From positions 1 through 64,000 of the forward strand of contig NZ_NHRJ02000008.1 in NCBI RefSeq assembly GCF_002220865.2: a DNA stretch of 64,000 nt. Direction: 5' to 3'. Positions 36,815 through 43,496 of this stretch are shown in pieces. Position numbers and translations under genes: made by a program. Positions within the stretch are counted from its first letter, which is position 1. The number at the start of each line of letters is the position of its first letter. Source of the DNA: Paenibacillus xerothermodurans (GTDB taxonomy: Bacteria; Bacillota; Bacilli; Paenibacillales; NBRC-103111). Below the pieces are notes generated by a model that did not search any database, had not been told where the DNA came from, and saw only the letters and a list, made by a program, of their open reading frames with translations.

Positions 36815-37672
36815 ATGATGAAGAGAATGCCATGGACTACGATGCTAAGCGGGGTTGTATTGGGGGCGGCGGTGTGGCTGTCTGCAGCAGCGCAGCAGGA
36901 ATCTTCCGCTGTTGAGCGGCTGTCCTCCGCCACAGGCCAAGCGCCTGGCGCCGCAGCAGCAGACGCTGCAGTGGCGGATGCGGGCGGAGATAGTGCCGAC
37001 GGCGCAGACAGGGCGAATATTGTGGGCCTTGCAGAGGTTGTGGATAGGCCTGGGGCTGCGTTCGGTGCAGATACTACGCAGGCGGAAGAAACAGCAGATC
37101 TTGTGCGTGTCTCAGATACAGCCACAGCGGATCTCACACACGCTGCTGCGGCTTCAGAAGGGACTATCGCAGCTCAGTACAGCCCACCCGCTTCGGGAGC
37201 CGAGTACACGCCAAGGCCTAATGATGCTCCGTCACCATCCGGCAGCACATCTCTCAGTTCGAACGCCGATCCCACGGTGAGAGCCTTTTCCTATCCTTTA
37301 GTGGCTGTGAACGGGGTGTCCTTAGATGATGATCTGGAAACCATTTTGAAAACAAAAGGTAAGCCTAACTCAATTAAGCCGGATGAATTATTCAGCTCAA
37401 CTAAGTTATACAAGTTTAATGATTGTGACATCGAAATATCCGATGGTGAAATTCAATATGTCAGCGTGCCCGCGGCGGCCGGCAAGATTGAACTCGACGG
37501 GCACAGACTCCCGATGGATCTCAATGTGTTAAAGAGCCGCTTGGGCGAGCCGTTCTTTGAAGCGGAGGATGGCATCGTGTATAAGGTGAGGCAGAACGCT
37601 TTGAAGCTGTATATTGATCCGGACTCCGGTAAGCTCACATCCATTCATTTCTTCCCAGCGATGCATGAGTAA
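36815..37672 (+). CDS. exported protein with low-complexity stalk and duplicated C-terminal module
   Basis: A 285-aa protein with a signal peptide (MMKRMPWTTMLSGVVLGAAV, Ala-rich cleavage zone). A disordered Ala/Asp/Ser/Pro-rich stretch follows (about residues 30-150). The C-terminal 130 residues hold two similar units: GVSLDDDLETILKTKGKPN...LYKFNDCDIEISDGEI and LPMDLNVLKSRLGEPF...VYKVRQNALKLYID. They resemble small secreted beta-folds of the BamE/OmlA type, but I cannot name a family. AGGAGGGAAAAG precedes the double ATG at 36815. Possibly a cell-surface sensor or wall protein. Confidence 0.65.
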   Translation: MMKRMPWTTMLSGVVLGAAVWLSAAAQQESSAVERLSSATGQAPGAAAADAAVADAGGDSADGADRANIVGLAEVVDRPGAAFGADTTQAEETADLVRVSDTATADLTHAAAASEGTIAAQYSPPASGAEYTPRPNDAPSPSGSTSLSSNADPTVRAFSYPLVAVNGVSLDDDLETILKTKGKPNSIKPDELFSSTKLYKFNDCDIEISDGEIQYVSVPAAAGKIELDGHRLPMDLNVLKSRLGEPFFEAEDGIVYKVRQNALKLYIDPDSGKLTSIHFFPAMHE

Positions 37673-37754
37673 AATAGGCTCGCTGCCTGCCACAATAGAC
37701 ACCCACTCACTGCAACCCGGCTGGCTCAACGAGCACGCAACGAAGCCATGATTA

Positions 37755-37930
37755 GCAGGCGCTGGTCATGGCTTTTTCGTGCGTCGTGTAGAGAACCCAG
37801 CGGGCACGCCTCAGCAGGCGCTCGTCATGGCTTTTTCGTGCGTCGTGCAGAGAACCCAGCGGGCACGCCTCAGCAGGCGCTTGTCATGGCTTTTTCGTGC
37901 GTCGTGTCGAGAACCCAGCGGGCACGCCTG
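37755..37930 (+). repeat. three tandem copies of a 59-bp repeat
   Basis: Copies start at 37755, 37814 and 37873 (GCAGGCGCT-GTCATGGC...), each with CTTTTTCGTGCGTCGTG and GAGAACCCAGCGGGCACGCC. They differ by one to three bases from each other, implying recent expansion. As 59 is not a multiple of three, the unit is not adapted to coding. Confidence 0.92.
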
Positions 37931-38071
37931 CCGGGTGCGCGCAACAGCCTTTACCGGGCTGACGCTGGGCTGCTGGGTAGTTGATGAGGCGGGGAGCAGC
38001 TTGCTAATAGCGACAAACCCGAACTATGTCCGTCGTCGCCGCTGGTGCATACTTGTTGTATATGGGCGCAC

Positions 38072-38118
38072 AAAAAAACTTCAGCCTCGCCCGTTGTTCA
38101 TGAGGACGAAAGCTGAAG
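38072..38118 (-). terminator. leftward terminator of the 53-aa gene
   Basis: On the minus strand CTTCAGC and GCTGAAG close a long hairpin (with an inner CCTC/GAGG pairing) followed by seven Ts. It lies 17 bases after the stop of the small membrane protein gene. Confidence 0.75.
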
Positions 38119-38134
38119 CTATGTGATGCAAAGG

Positions 38135-38296
38135 TCAATCGAACGCGGGGATTACGTACTGCACGATAAAGTACATGAGTCCGAAGAAAATAATCACATA
38201 TGTGGCGTACTTTATAAAAGTGGAAGTTACCATACCCTTGTCGTACTTGTGTTCCACGCTTTTTTTCTCGATATCCATGTTGCTATTCGGTTCCAT
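38135..38296 (-). CDS. 53-aa single-pass membrane protein
   Basis: Short but well framed: a SigB-type site (38347-38372) upstream, a GGGGCGATGAAC binding region, and a terminator just after. The product has a charged N-terminus (MEPNSNMDIEKKSVEHKYDK) and one membrane helix (about residues 30-48, YATYVIIFFGLMYFIVQYV). It could start at Met7 instead. Function unknown; the SigB-type site and the neighbours suggest a stress-induced envelope protein. Confidence 0.62.
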   Translation of the reverse strand: MEPNSNMDIEKKSVEHKYDKGMVTSTFIKYATYVIIFFGLMYFIVQYVIPAFD

Positions 38297-38346
38297 TGTT
38301 CATCGCCCCATTCCATGGTTGGATTGGCTTGCGCCCGTACCGCTTA

Positions 38347-38372
38347 TTACCCCCGCCGTTTCAGACTGAATC
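38347..38372 (-). promoter_or_regulatory. candidate SigB-type promoter of the 53-aa gene
   Basis: On the minus strand: GATTCA, a 14-base spacer, GGGTAA. It is one base off the -35 box of the other sites here (GTTTCA), with the same 14-base spacing. It ends about 50 bases before the start codon. Confidence 0.5.
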
Positions 38373-38493
38373 AAAGCTCCCATCGCGCGAGCCAGGGCAT
38401 GCGCACTTGCTCCAGACAGTTTCGCCCAATGAATGGGCAGAATACAGGTTTCGTCATGGGGAATACGAGCCATGCAAACAGTTCCCAATCGAA

Positions 38494-38519
38494 GTTTCGC
38501 ATCGCGCATGGCAGGGTAT
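38494..38519 (+). promoter_or_regulatory. SigB-type promoter of the DUF948 gene
   Basis: GTTTCG (38494-38499), a 14-base spacer, GGGTAT (38514-38519), 45 bases before the start codon. Both boxes fit the Bacillus SigB consensus. Confidence 0.75.
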
Positions 38520-38564
38520 ATAAAAGGTAAATCATTCAAATTCACGCCGAAGGGGACGATAAGT

Positions 38565-39020
38565 ATGGACGGAAATTTGATCATCGAGATTAGCGTAGCA
38601 GTCATAGCGGTGGCCTTTGTGGTGCTGGTTGTTTTTCTGATATTTACGCTGCGTACCATGATGGCGTTGTTAAGCCAAAGCAATACGACAATCCAGGATT
38701 TGCGGTATGAGATAAAAGGCATTTCCAAAGAAGCTTCCGAAGTGCTGCACCATACTAACGCGGTGACAGCGGATGTGTTGAACAAACTGCACGCCCTCGA
38801 GCCTACGTTTGATTCGGTAAAACAGGTGGGCGAAGCTGTAGAAGAGATTACATCGTCTGTGAAGCACGCGTCGGTGACGGTCGCCCGCACGATCCAGGAA
38901 AAAGTGAATGCCGATGTGCCGCCGAAGAGCAACCTGGCGACAGCGATCAAGAGCATTCCCATCATTATAGATTTATGGCAGCAGTTCAAGAGCAGACAAG
39001 TGCAAGCCGGGGCGAAATAA
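38565..39020 (+). CDS. DUF948 family membrane-anchored protein
   Basis: A 151-aa protein with an N-terminal membrane helix (about residues 6-28) and a long helical coiled-coil region (LLSQSNTTIQDLRYEIKGISKEASEVLHHTNAV onward), as in DUF948 proteins, with a short basic tail. Such proteins are general-stress products in several Bacilli. AAGGGGACGATAAGT precedes the ATG at 38565. It has its own SigB-type promoter, and lies 88 bases before rsbV, so read-through into the sigB operon is possible. Confidence 0.85.
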   Translation: MDGNLIIEISVAVIAVAFVVLVVFLIFTLRTMMALLSQSNTTIQDLRYEIKGISKEASEVLHHTNAVTADVLNKLHALEPTFDSVKQVGEAVEEITSSVKHASVTVARTIQEKVNADVPPKSNLATAIKSIPIIIDLWQQFKSRQVQAGAK

Positions 39021-39029
39021 TTTCGCCCT

Positions 39030-39055
39030 GTTTCATTTGCTGCTGGATAGGGTAA
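39030..39055 (+). promoter_or_regulatory. SigB-type autoregulatory promoter of rsbV-rsbW-sigB
   Basis: GTTTCA (39030-39035), 14 bases, GGGTAA (39050-39055), 53 bases before rsbV. A SigB-dependent promoter at this place is the normal positive feedback of sigB operons. Confidence 0.78.
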
Positions 39056-39082
39056 TGATAAACTATGTTTATACCCTATCGC
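39046..39082. repeat. inverted repeat covering the sigB operon -10 region
   Basis: GATAGGGTA pairs perfectly with TACCCTATC, with a further ATAAAC/GTTTAT pairing inside. The left arm contains the GGGTAA -10 box. In RNA it would form a 5' hairpin; in DNA it could be a binding site. Confidence 0.62.
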
Positions 39083-39108
39083 TGATTTATAAGGAGGATA
39101 TCGATTGT

Positions 39109-39444
39109 ATGAACAGAAATCATCAATTTGAAATAGAGCGCCAAGTTTCCCCTGACAGCCACGTGCTGTATTTAAAGGGAGAGCTTGATCTGTCCAAGGC
39201 TGCCGATCTGCGAGCGGCGGCTGACCCGTACGTTGCCGAAACCGGGCGTACGCTGGTGCTCAACTTGAAGGACTTGCAATATATTGACAGTACCGGAATT
39301 GGAGTCATTTTGTCACTGCTGAAAGCCCGCCACGTGTTAAAGGCGCCGATCCTGGTAGAAGAAATTCCCACTAAAATCCAAAGACTGTTTGATATGACCG
39401 GACTGACGTCATTCATTCAGCAAACTTCGAACTATGCTAATTAG
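39109..39444 (+). CDS. rsbV: anti-sigma factor antagonist RsbV
   Basis: A 111-aa STAS-domain protein. The phosphorylation site region is LQYIDSTGIGVILSLLK, with the conserved Ser near residue 60. When unphosphorylated it binds RsbW and frees SigB; RsbW phosphorylates it and a PP2C phosphatase resets it. AAGGAGGATATCGATTGT precedes the ATG at 39109. It is the first gene of rsbV-rsbW-sigB behind a SigB-type promoter. The B. subtilis upstream genes rsbR, S, T and U are not present. Confidence 0.94.
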   Translation: MNRNHQFEIERQVSPDSHVLYLKGELDLSKAADLRAAADPYVAETGRTLVLNLKDLQYIDSTGIGVILSLLKARHVLKAPILVEEIPTKIQRLFDMTGLTSFIQQTSNYAN

Positions 39445-39463
39445 AAAGGAAAGAATAGACGTT

Positions 39464-39913
39464 ATGGATCATATCAATCGTGCTGTTAGCATGACCCTGC
39501 CGGCCGAAGCTGAATTCATCGATGTTGTCCGTCTTACTTTGTACGGTATATGTACCAAAGCGGGATTCTCGTATGAAGAAATCGAGGATATGAAGGTGGC
39601 TGTAGCAGAGGCGTGCAATAACGTGGTCGTTCACGCTTATGAGCCGGGCCACGGCGGAACGATGGAAGTGCGTTTTGAAATGCTCGAGAATGGACTGCGT
39701 ATTTGTGTCAGAGATGAGGGAAGCAGCTTCAACTATGCGGAAAAGGCACAACAAGCGGAATCACTGCATGATAAGTCGTTGGAAGAGGCACAAATCGGAG
39801 GCTTGGGCATTTACCTGATGCAAGCTTTAATGGATGATGTAGAAGTGGTGAGCGGACGCGGCACTGAGGTCAAACTGACCAAATGGCTTAGCAAAAGCGA
39901 GGAAATGGTATGA
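39464..39913 (+). CDS. rsbW: serine-protein kinase and anti-sigma factor RsbW
   Basis: A 149-aa GHKL-type ATPase that holds SigB inactive and phosphorylates RsbV. Motifs are EIEDMKVAVAEACNNVVVHAY (N box, near residue 45), VRDEGSSFNY (G1) and IGGLGIYLMQALMDDVEV (G2). The ATG at 39464 gives the usual family start; an ATG at 39434 overlapping rsbV would add ten residues. Its end overlaps sigB in an ATGA, so the two are translated at matched rates. Confidence 0.94.
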   Translation: MDHINRAVSMTLPAEAEFIDVVRLTLYGICTKAGFSYEEIEDMKVAVAEACNNVVVHAYEPGHGGTMEVRFEMLENGLRICVRDEGSSFNYAEKAQQAESLHDKSLEEAQIGGLGIYLMQALMDDVEVVSGRGTEVKLTKWLSKSEEMV

Positions 39914-40704
39914 AATTGAATTCAGAGAGACCGGCAATCAATATCCATGAGCTAATTCTTGAGTATCAGGAAACGGGTTGTAACGAAGTGGCTACCACAT
40001 TGCTGCTGCAGTTTGAGCCTATGGTAAAGATGGCTGCAGGAAAAATGTCGCGTAATCGTCCGGACCTCTATGAAGATTTGTACCAAGTAGGCCAGATGTC
40101 AATGCTGCGCCTGTTCAAGCAATTTGACGCAGCCCAAGGCGTTCAATTCGAGCCGTACATGATGAAGAGTGTCATCGGACATATGAAAAACTATTTACGT
40201 GATAAGTCATGGTATGTGCAAGTGCCACGGCGCGTGAAAGAGAAGGGGGGGCGCATCCAGGAGGCCATCGACCGGCTCACGGTACAGCTGGAGCGCTCCC
40301 CTAATGTCGAAGAGATAGCAGCCGATGTCGGCCTCACCGTGGAAGAAACTATCGAAATTCTGGCTGGGCGTGAATATTATCACTATGTGTCACTCGACAC
40401 CCCACTCTCGTCTGAAGAAAGTGGTGCCACCATCGGAGATCTGCTTGGCACAGAGCAGGACGACTATCAGCAGCTGGAACGGCGTCTGGATCTGCAGCAG
40501 GCCATGGCTCACTTGAAGAAAGAAGAACAGCAGGTGCTCCATCTCGCTTATGTCGAGGGACAATCACAGCGTATGATTGCACAGGCGTTGAACGTATCCC
40601 AGATGAGCGTCTCCCGTATCCAAAAACGGGCGTTGGACAAGCTGAGAAAGTACTTCGCGGAAGCCAAGGAGGAGGATGATTCACGCTCCGGTCCTAAGGG
40701 GTAA
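39910..40704 (+). CDS. sigB: RNA polymerase sigma factor SigB
   Basis: A 264-aa sigma-70 group 3 factor. Region 2 has DLYEDLYQVGQMSMLRLFKQFD and EPYMMKSVIGHMKNYLRDKSW; region 3 includes VPRRVKEKGGRIQEAID; region 4 has VLHLAYVEGQSQRMIAQALNVSQMSVSRIQKRAL. Order and overlap with rsbW and the SigB-type promoter identify it as SigB rather than SigF or SigG. Six SigB-like sites in this window are probable targets. Confidence 0.93.
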   Translation: MKLNSERPAINIHELILEYQETGCNEVATTLLLQFEPMVKMAAGKMSRNRPDLYEDLYQVGQMSMLRLFKQFDAAQGVQFEPYMMKSVIGHMKNYLRDKSWYVQVPRRVKEKGGRIQEAIDRLTVQLERSPNVEEIAADVGLTVEETIEILAGREYYHYVSLDTPLSSEESGATIGDLLGTEQDDYQQLERRLDLQQAMAHLKKEEQQVLHLAYVEGQSQRMIAQALNVSQMSVSRIQKRALDKLRKYFAEAKEEDDSRSGPKG

Positions 40705-40752
40705 TAAATCGTGCATGGTAACATAGCATTTAAACCTAAGGCGGTGGGTTTT

Positions 40753-41073
40753 ATGAAAATCAAGCACACGATACAATGTGACGGAAGTGAAGTGCTGGTC
40801 CACGAAACAGACACGGGCGTGTATCAAGTCAGCATCCGGGCACATAATAATCCGCTGGGACAAGGCAACGCGCTGCAAACGTTTTCCAATATGGACGAAG
40901 CAGTCGCATCTGCGGAACGTTTCTGCCAGCTGCATGCCATAGCCAAGGCCAATGGGTATCATCTGGAGCAAGATCATTTTGTAAGACCGGATAAGCCCGG
41001 ACATCATGTAGGCCAACTGCTGGCCGAAGGGAAATCAGCCGAAGAGTTGGAACAACTACTCACAGCGCCATAA
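40753..41073 (+). CDS. uncharacterised protein downstream of sigB
   Basis: A 106-aa soluble protein starting MKIKHTIQCDGSEVLVHETDTG, apparently beta-rich in the first half, then helical, with a tail ending in a short acidic helix (AEGKSAEELEQLL). AAGGCGGTGGG precedes the ATG at 40753; a GTG at 40711 would add 14 residues. It lies 48 bases after sigB, before the terminator, so it is probably the last gene of that operon. It is not RsbX-like. Family not recognised. Confidence 0.68.
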   Translation: MKIKHTIQCDGSEVLVHETDTGVYQVSIRAHNNPLGQGNALQTFSNMDEAVASAERFCQLHAIAKANGYHLEQDHFVRPDKPGHHVGQLLAEGKSAEELEQLLTAP

Positions 41074-41109
41074 TCACGCACTCTATTGCATTTTCATAAA
41101 TCATACAGA

Positions 41110-41158
41110 AGAGAATGGTAAGGCGGTCTCCAAAAACTGCTTTTATCATTCTCTTTTT
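41110..41158. terminator. terminator between sigB operon and rodA
   Basis: AGAGAATG pairs with CATTCTCT, extended inside by imperfect TAAGGCGGT/ACTGCTTTTA pairing, and followed by a T run. The A-rich start also lets it work for the converging rodA gene. Confidence 0.75.
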
Positions 41159-41166
41159 CATTCGTG

Positions 41167-42360
41167 CTACCCACCATGCAGGGGCGTGCCGCCCAGGGTA
41201 AGCTTTTCCTCCACCGGTACATCGTCATAAATCTTGATGTTGAGCACCAAGCCTATGGCAATCATGTTGATCATTAGTGAAGTGCCGCCGTAGCTGATAA
41301 AAGGGAGGGTGATACCGGTGATCGGCATAATACCGATGAGCATCCCGACGTTTTCAAAAATTTGATACAGGAACATGGCAGCTGTACCGAGTATGATATA
41401 TATTCCGGACTTGGTGGTGAGGTTGAGTGCAATCACCATCATCCGGTAGATCAAGAGGAAATACAGCATGAGCAGCACGGATGCACCGAGGAATCCAAAC
41501 TCTTCCCCGACAACGACAAAAATCGAGTCAGAATAAGTGTAAGGCACATGGCCCCTTTGCACGGATGTACCTTGCAGGTAGCCGTCTCCTTTCAACGAGC
41601 CCGAACCTATGGCTATTACCGATTGACTCATGTGATAGGTCGCTTTTGCAGAAGCCTGATCCGGCAGAAGCACGGCATCTATCCGGTCGAGCCAGTACTC
41701 CTTGTTTTTGGATGCCATGTACTGCTTTACTTCCTCGTGATAGGTAATGTAGCCGTACAGCGACGTTCCGCCCACTAAGACAATTACCAACAGACCGGCC
41801 AAGGCATGGCTGTAGCGGATATGTCCTATCCAGCAAACTGCGAGGAAAATGGCGACATATCCGATAGCGTTTCCGAGATCCGGCTGCATCAGGACCAGCA
41901 CGAACGGGACCAGGGTTATTACGCCCATCGGGAGAACTTCCTTCAACAAACTGAGCGTTTCGACATCTCTTTTAGTTAAAAAGTAGGCAAGAAAAAGGAT
42001 CAATAAAAGCTTGCACAGCTCTGCAGGCTGAAAGCTCAGCCCGCCTGGCAGGGTGAACCAGCCCTGAGCATTGTTAAGCGTGGTGCCCTTGAAATAGAGA
42101 AAGACCAGCAGTGCCACACCAATCAAATAATATAAAGGCGCGAACCGCAGCAGCAGTTTATAATTAATAAACATCATGGCGAATATAACGGCGAACCCCA
42201 ACCCATAGAAATACATCATCTTGTTATGCGATCCGACAAACTCAGGGTCCTTCCATGTCGCGCTGTAGATGCAGAAAATACTTATCACCATAAAGATGAG
42301 CAGCAGAAACAAAATCATTCCGTCGAGCCTATTCAGTATTCTTTTTATAAGGACTCCCAT
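41167..42360 (-). CDS. rodA: rod-shape peptidoglycan polymerase RodA
   Basis: A 397-aa SEDS-family membrane protein with about ten helices that polymerises glycan strands during cell elongation, together with a class B penicillin-binding protein. Seen are GGLSFQPAELCKLLLILFLAYFLTKRD, the catalytic-loop region VLMQPDLGNAIGYVAIF, and GITLPFISYGGTSLMINMIAIGLVLNI. Length is normal. The ATG at 42360 has GGAGGCGCTG ahead; an in-frame TTG at 42372 overlaps this site. A PBP gene on the same strand 1.1 kb upstream may be its partner. Confidence 0.94.
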   Translation of the reverse strand: MGVLIKRILNRLDGMILFLLLIFMVISIFCIYSATWKDPEFVGSHNKMMYFYGLGFAVIFAMMFINYKLLLRFAPLYYLIGVALLVFLYFKGTTLNNAQGWFTLPGGLSFQPAELCKLLLILFLAYFLTKRDVETLSLLKEVLPMGVITLVPFVLVLMQPDLGNAIGYVAIFLAVCWIGHIRYSHALAGLLVIVLVGGTSLYGYITYHEEVKQYMASKNKEYWLDRIDAVLLPDQASAKATYHMSQSVIAIGSGSLKGDGYLQGTSVQRGHVPYTYSDSIFVVVGEEFGFLGASVLLMLYFLLIYRMMVIALNLTTKSGIYIILGTAAMFLYQIFENVGMLIGIMPITGITLPFISYGGTSLMINMIAIGLVLNIKIYDDVPVEEKLTLGGTPLHGG

Positions 42361-42533
42361 CAGCGCCTCCAAAAATACCCCAGGATTTTACATAGCCTAT
42401 ATTTACCATGACAGACAATTTCCAGTCAATCAAAAAGTTATATATTATACCACCATGATAATTTTTGTCAAACATCCGTGTTGGGCAAAGATTGGGCTGA
42501 GAAAGGCAGCGTTTACAGATAACTGCCCGCAGA

Positions 42534-42572
42534 CAAAAAAAAGCGGAACTTGCTAAAAGCACAAGCCCCGCC
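42534..42572 (-). terminator. leftward terminator after the YtxH gene
   Basis: On the minus strand GCGGGGCTTGTGC pairs with GCAAGTTCCGC (with G-T pairs), followed by eight Ts. It ends the GlsB-YtxH unit. Confidence 0.75.
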
Positions 42573-42625
42573 TTGGATGAATGCCCGAGTAAGCCTTCAT
42601 CAACTTCAGTTAGTGTGAAGAAGTG

Positions 42626-43051
42626 TTACACCTTTTCAAAAGGACGCACTTGCTTCGCCCCGTCGATCGCCTCATGGGTAGCCTCACCTGCACGGCTCGC
42701 AGTCCGCTGAACGCCCGCTTCAGCCTGATCTGTCGCCTGGTGGGCCGCTTCCGCGATGGAACTCGCTGCTGTGCGCGTGGCCTCTACTGCGGTGTCTGTC
42801 ACTTGATGAGCTTTGTTCATCATCTGAGAGCTTTGCTCGCTCACCGTGTTGACTGTATCGGCTGTTTTTGTCTTGGCCAGCTCGACCCATTCCTGACTTT
42901 TGGTTTGGATCGTCTGCAGCGTGCCTTTCAGGTCTTCTCTTAATTCGCGACCCGTTTTAGGTGCAAGCAGAAGGGCGATTAGCGCTCCCGCTGCGCCGCC
43001 TACGATTGTTCCCATCAACAAGTTGTTGCTGCTTTTTTCTGCGGTTGCCAT
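42626..43051 (-). CDS. YtxH-domain protein
   Basis: A 141-aa protein with a glycine/alanine-rich membrane segment (LLMGTIVGGAAGALIALLLAP, about residues 12-32) followed by TGRELREDLK, the YtxH pattern, and a long helical tail of repeated Ala/Thr/Gln (heptad-like AHQATDQAEAGVQ). Often general-stress induced. AGGAGTGATTGACC precedes the ATG at 43051. It lies 35 bases after the GlsB gene, whose SigB-type promoter probably drives both. Confidence 0.85.
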   Translation of the reverse strand: MATAEKSSNNLLMGTIVGGAAGALIALLLAPKTGRELREDLKGTLQTIQTKSQEWVELAKTKTADTVNTVSEQSSQMMNKAHQVTDTAVEATRTAASSIAEAAHQATDQAEAGVQRTASRAGEATHEAIDGAKQVRPFEKV

Positions 43052-43085
43052 GGTCAATCACTCCTTTTATAAAATTTGTATGGTG

Positions 43086-43346
43086 TTAAGATGTTCCACG
43101 ATTTAATGTTTTGGAGAGTAAGGTTAGAAGCAGTACGAATAACGCAGCTCCTAAAATCGCCGGCAAGACAGCAAACCCTCCGATAACAGGGCCCCAGGCA
43201 CCTAGAAGCAACGATCCTAACCATGCTCCCACAAAACCTGCTATCATCGAACCGATAATGCCGCCGGGCATTCCTCCCGGCGCTATCGCCGAACCGATAG
43301 CTCCGATCACGATTGCCATAATAATAGTTATGAGTAAGCTGATCAT
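43086..43346 (-). CDS. GlsB/YeaQ/YmgE-family membrane protein (copy 1)
   Basis: An 86-aa transglycosylase-associated type membrane protein with three hydrophobic segments and the glycine motifs GGMPGGIIGSMIAGFVGAWLG and LLGAWGPVIGG typical of the family. It is linked to stress response in many bacteria; its biochemical role is unclear. AAGGGAG lies 10 bases ahead of the ATG at 43346. GTTTCG-N14-GGGTAA lies upstream. A second copy is at 52106. Confidence 0.88.
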   Translation of the reverse strand: MISLLITIIMAIVIGAIGSAIAPGGMPGGIIGSMIAGFVGAWLGSLLLGAWGPVIGGFAVLPAILGAALFVLLLTLLSKTLNRGTS

Positions 43347-43391
43347 CCATCTCACGCTCCCTTCGTTTGGCGATGCCTTTCATGCTCCTTA

Positions 43392-43417
43392 TTACCCTGT
43401 TGAAAATGCCGCGAAAC
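43392..43417 (-). promoter_or_regulatory. SigB-type promoter of GlsB copy 1
   Basis: On the minus strand: GTTTCG, 14 bases, GGGTAA, 46 bases before the start. Both boxes and spacing match the sites before rsbV and the DUF948 gene. Confidence 0.75.
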
Positions 43418-43441
43418 AAATCACCATGGCATGCCGGGCAC

Positions 43442-43477
43442 AAAAAAAACGAGACCGGCGGGCGGTTCGTTTTTTTG
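43442..43477 (-). terminator. terminator after the PBP gene
   Basis: A near-palindrome (ACGAGACCG and CGGTTCGT arms, one bulge) flanked by A8 on one side and T7 on the other, 20 bases after the PBP stop. It can act on both strands. Confidence 0.75.
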
Positions 43478-43496
43478 TGATTAGACGGCGGTTACG

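Larger units (their letters stand above)
37673..38134. other. intergenic region dominated by a repeat
   Basis: Includes the 59-bp triplicate (37755-37930) and the leftward terminator at 38072-38118. Short frames across the repeat are by-products of its period. Nothing else recognised. Confidence 0.5.

Noticed and set aside
38300-38473. 57-codon minus-strand frame starting MARIPHDETC just before the 53-aa gene
   Set aside because: Weak start signal; the longer frame lies antisense to the DUF948 gene, and a SigB-type site for the 53-aa gene lies inside it. Kept out as unproven.
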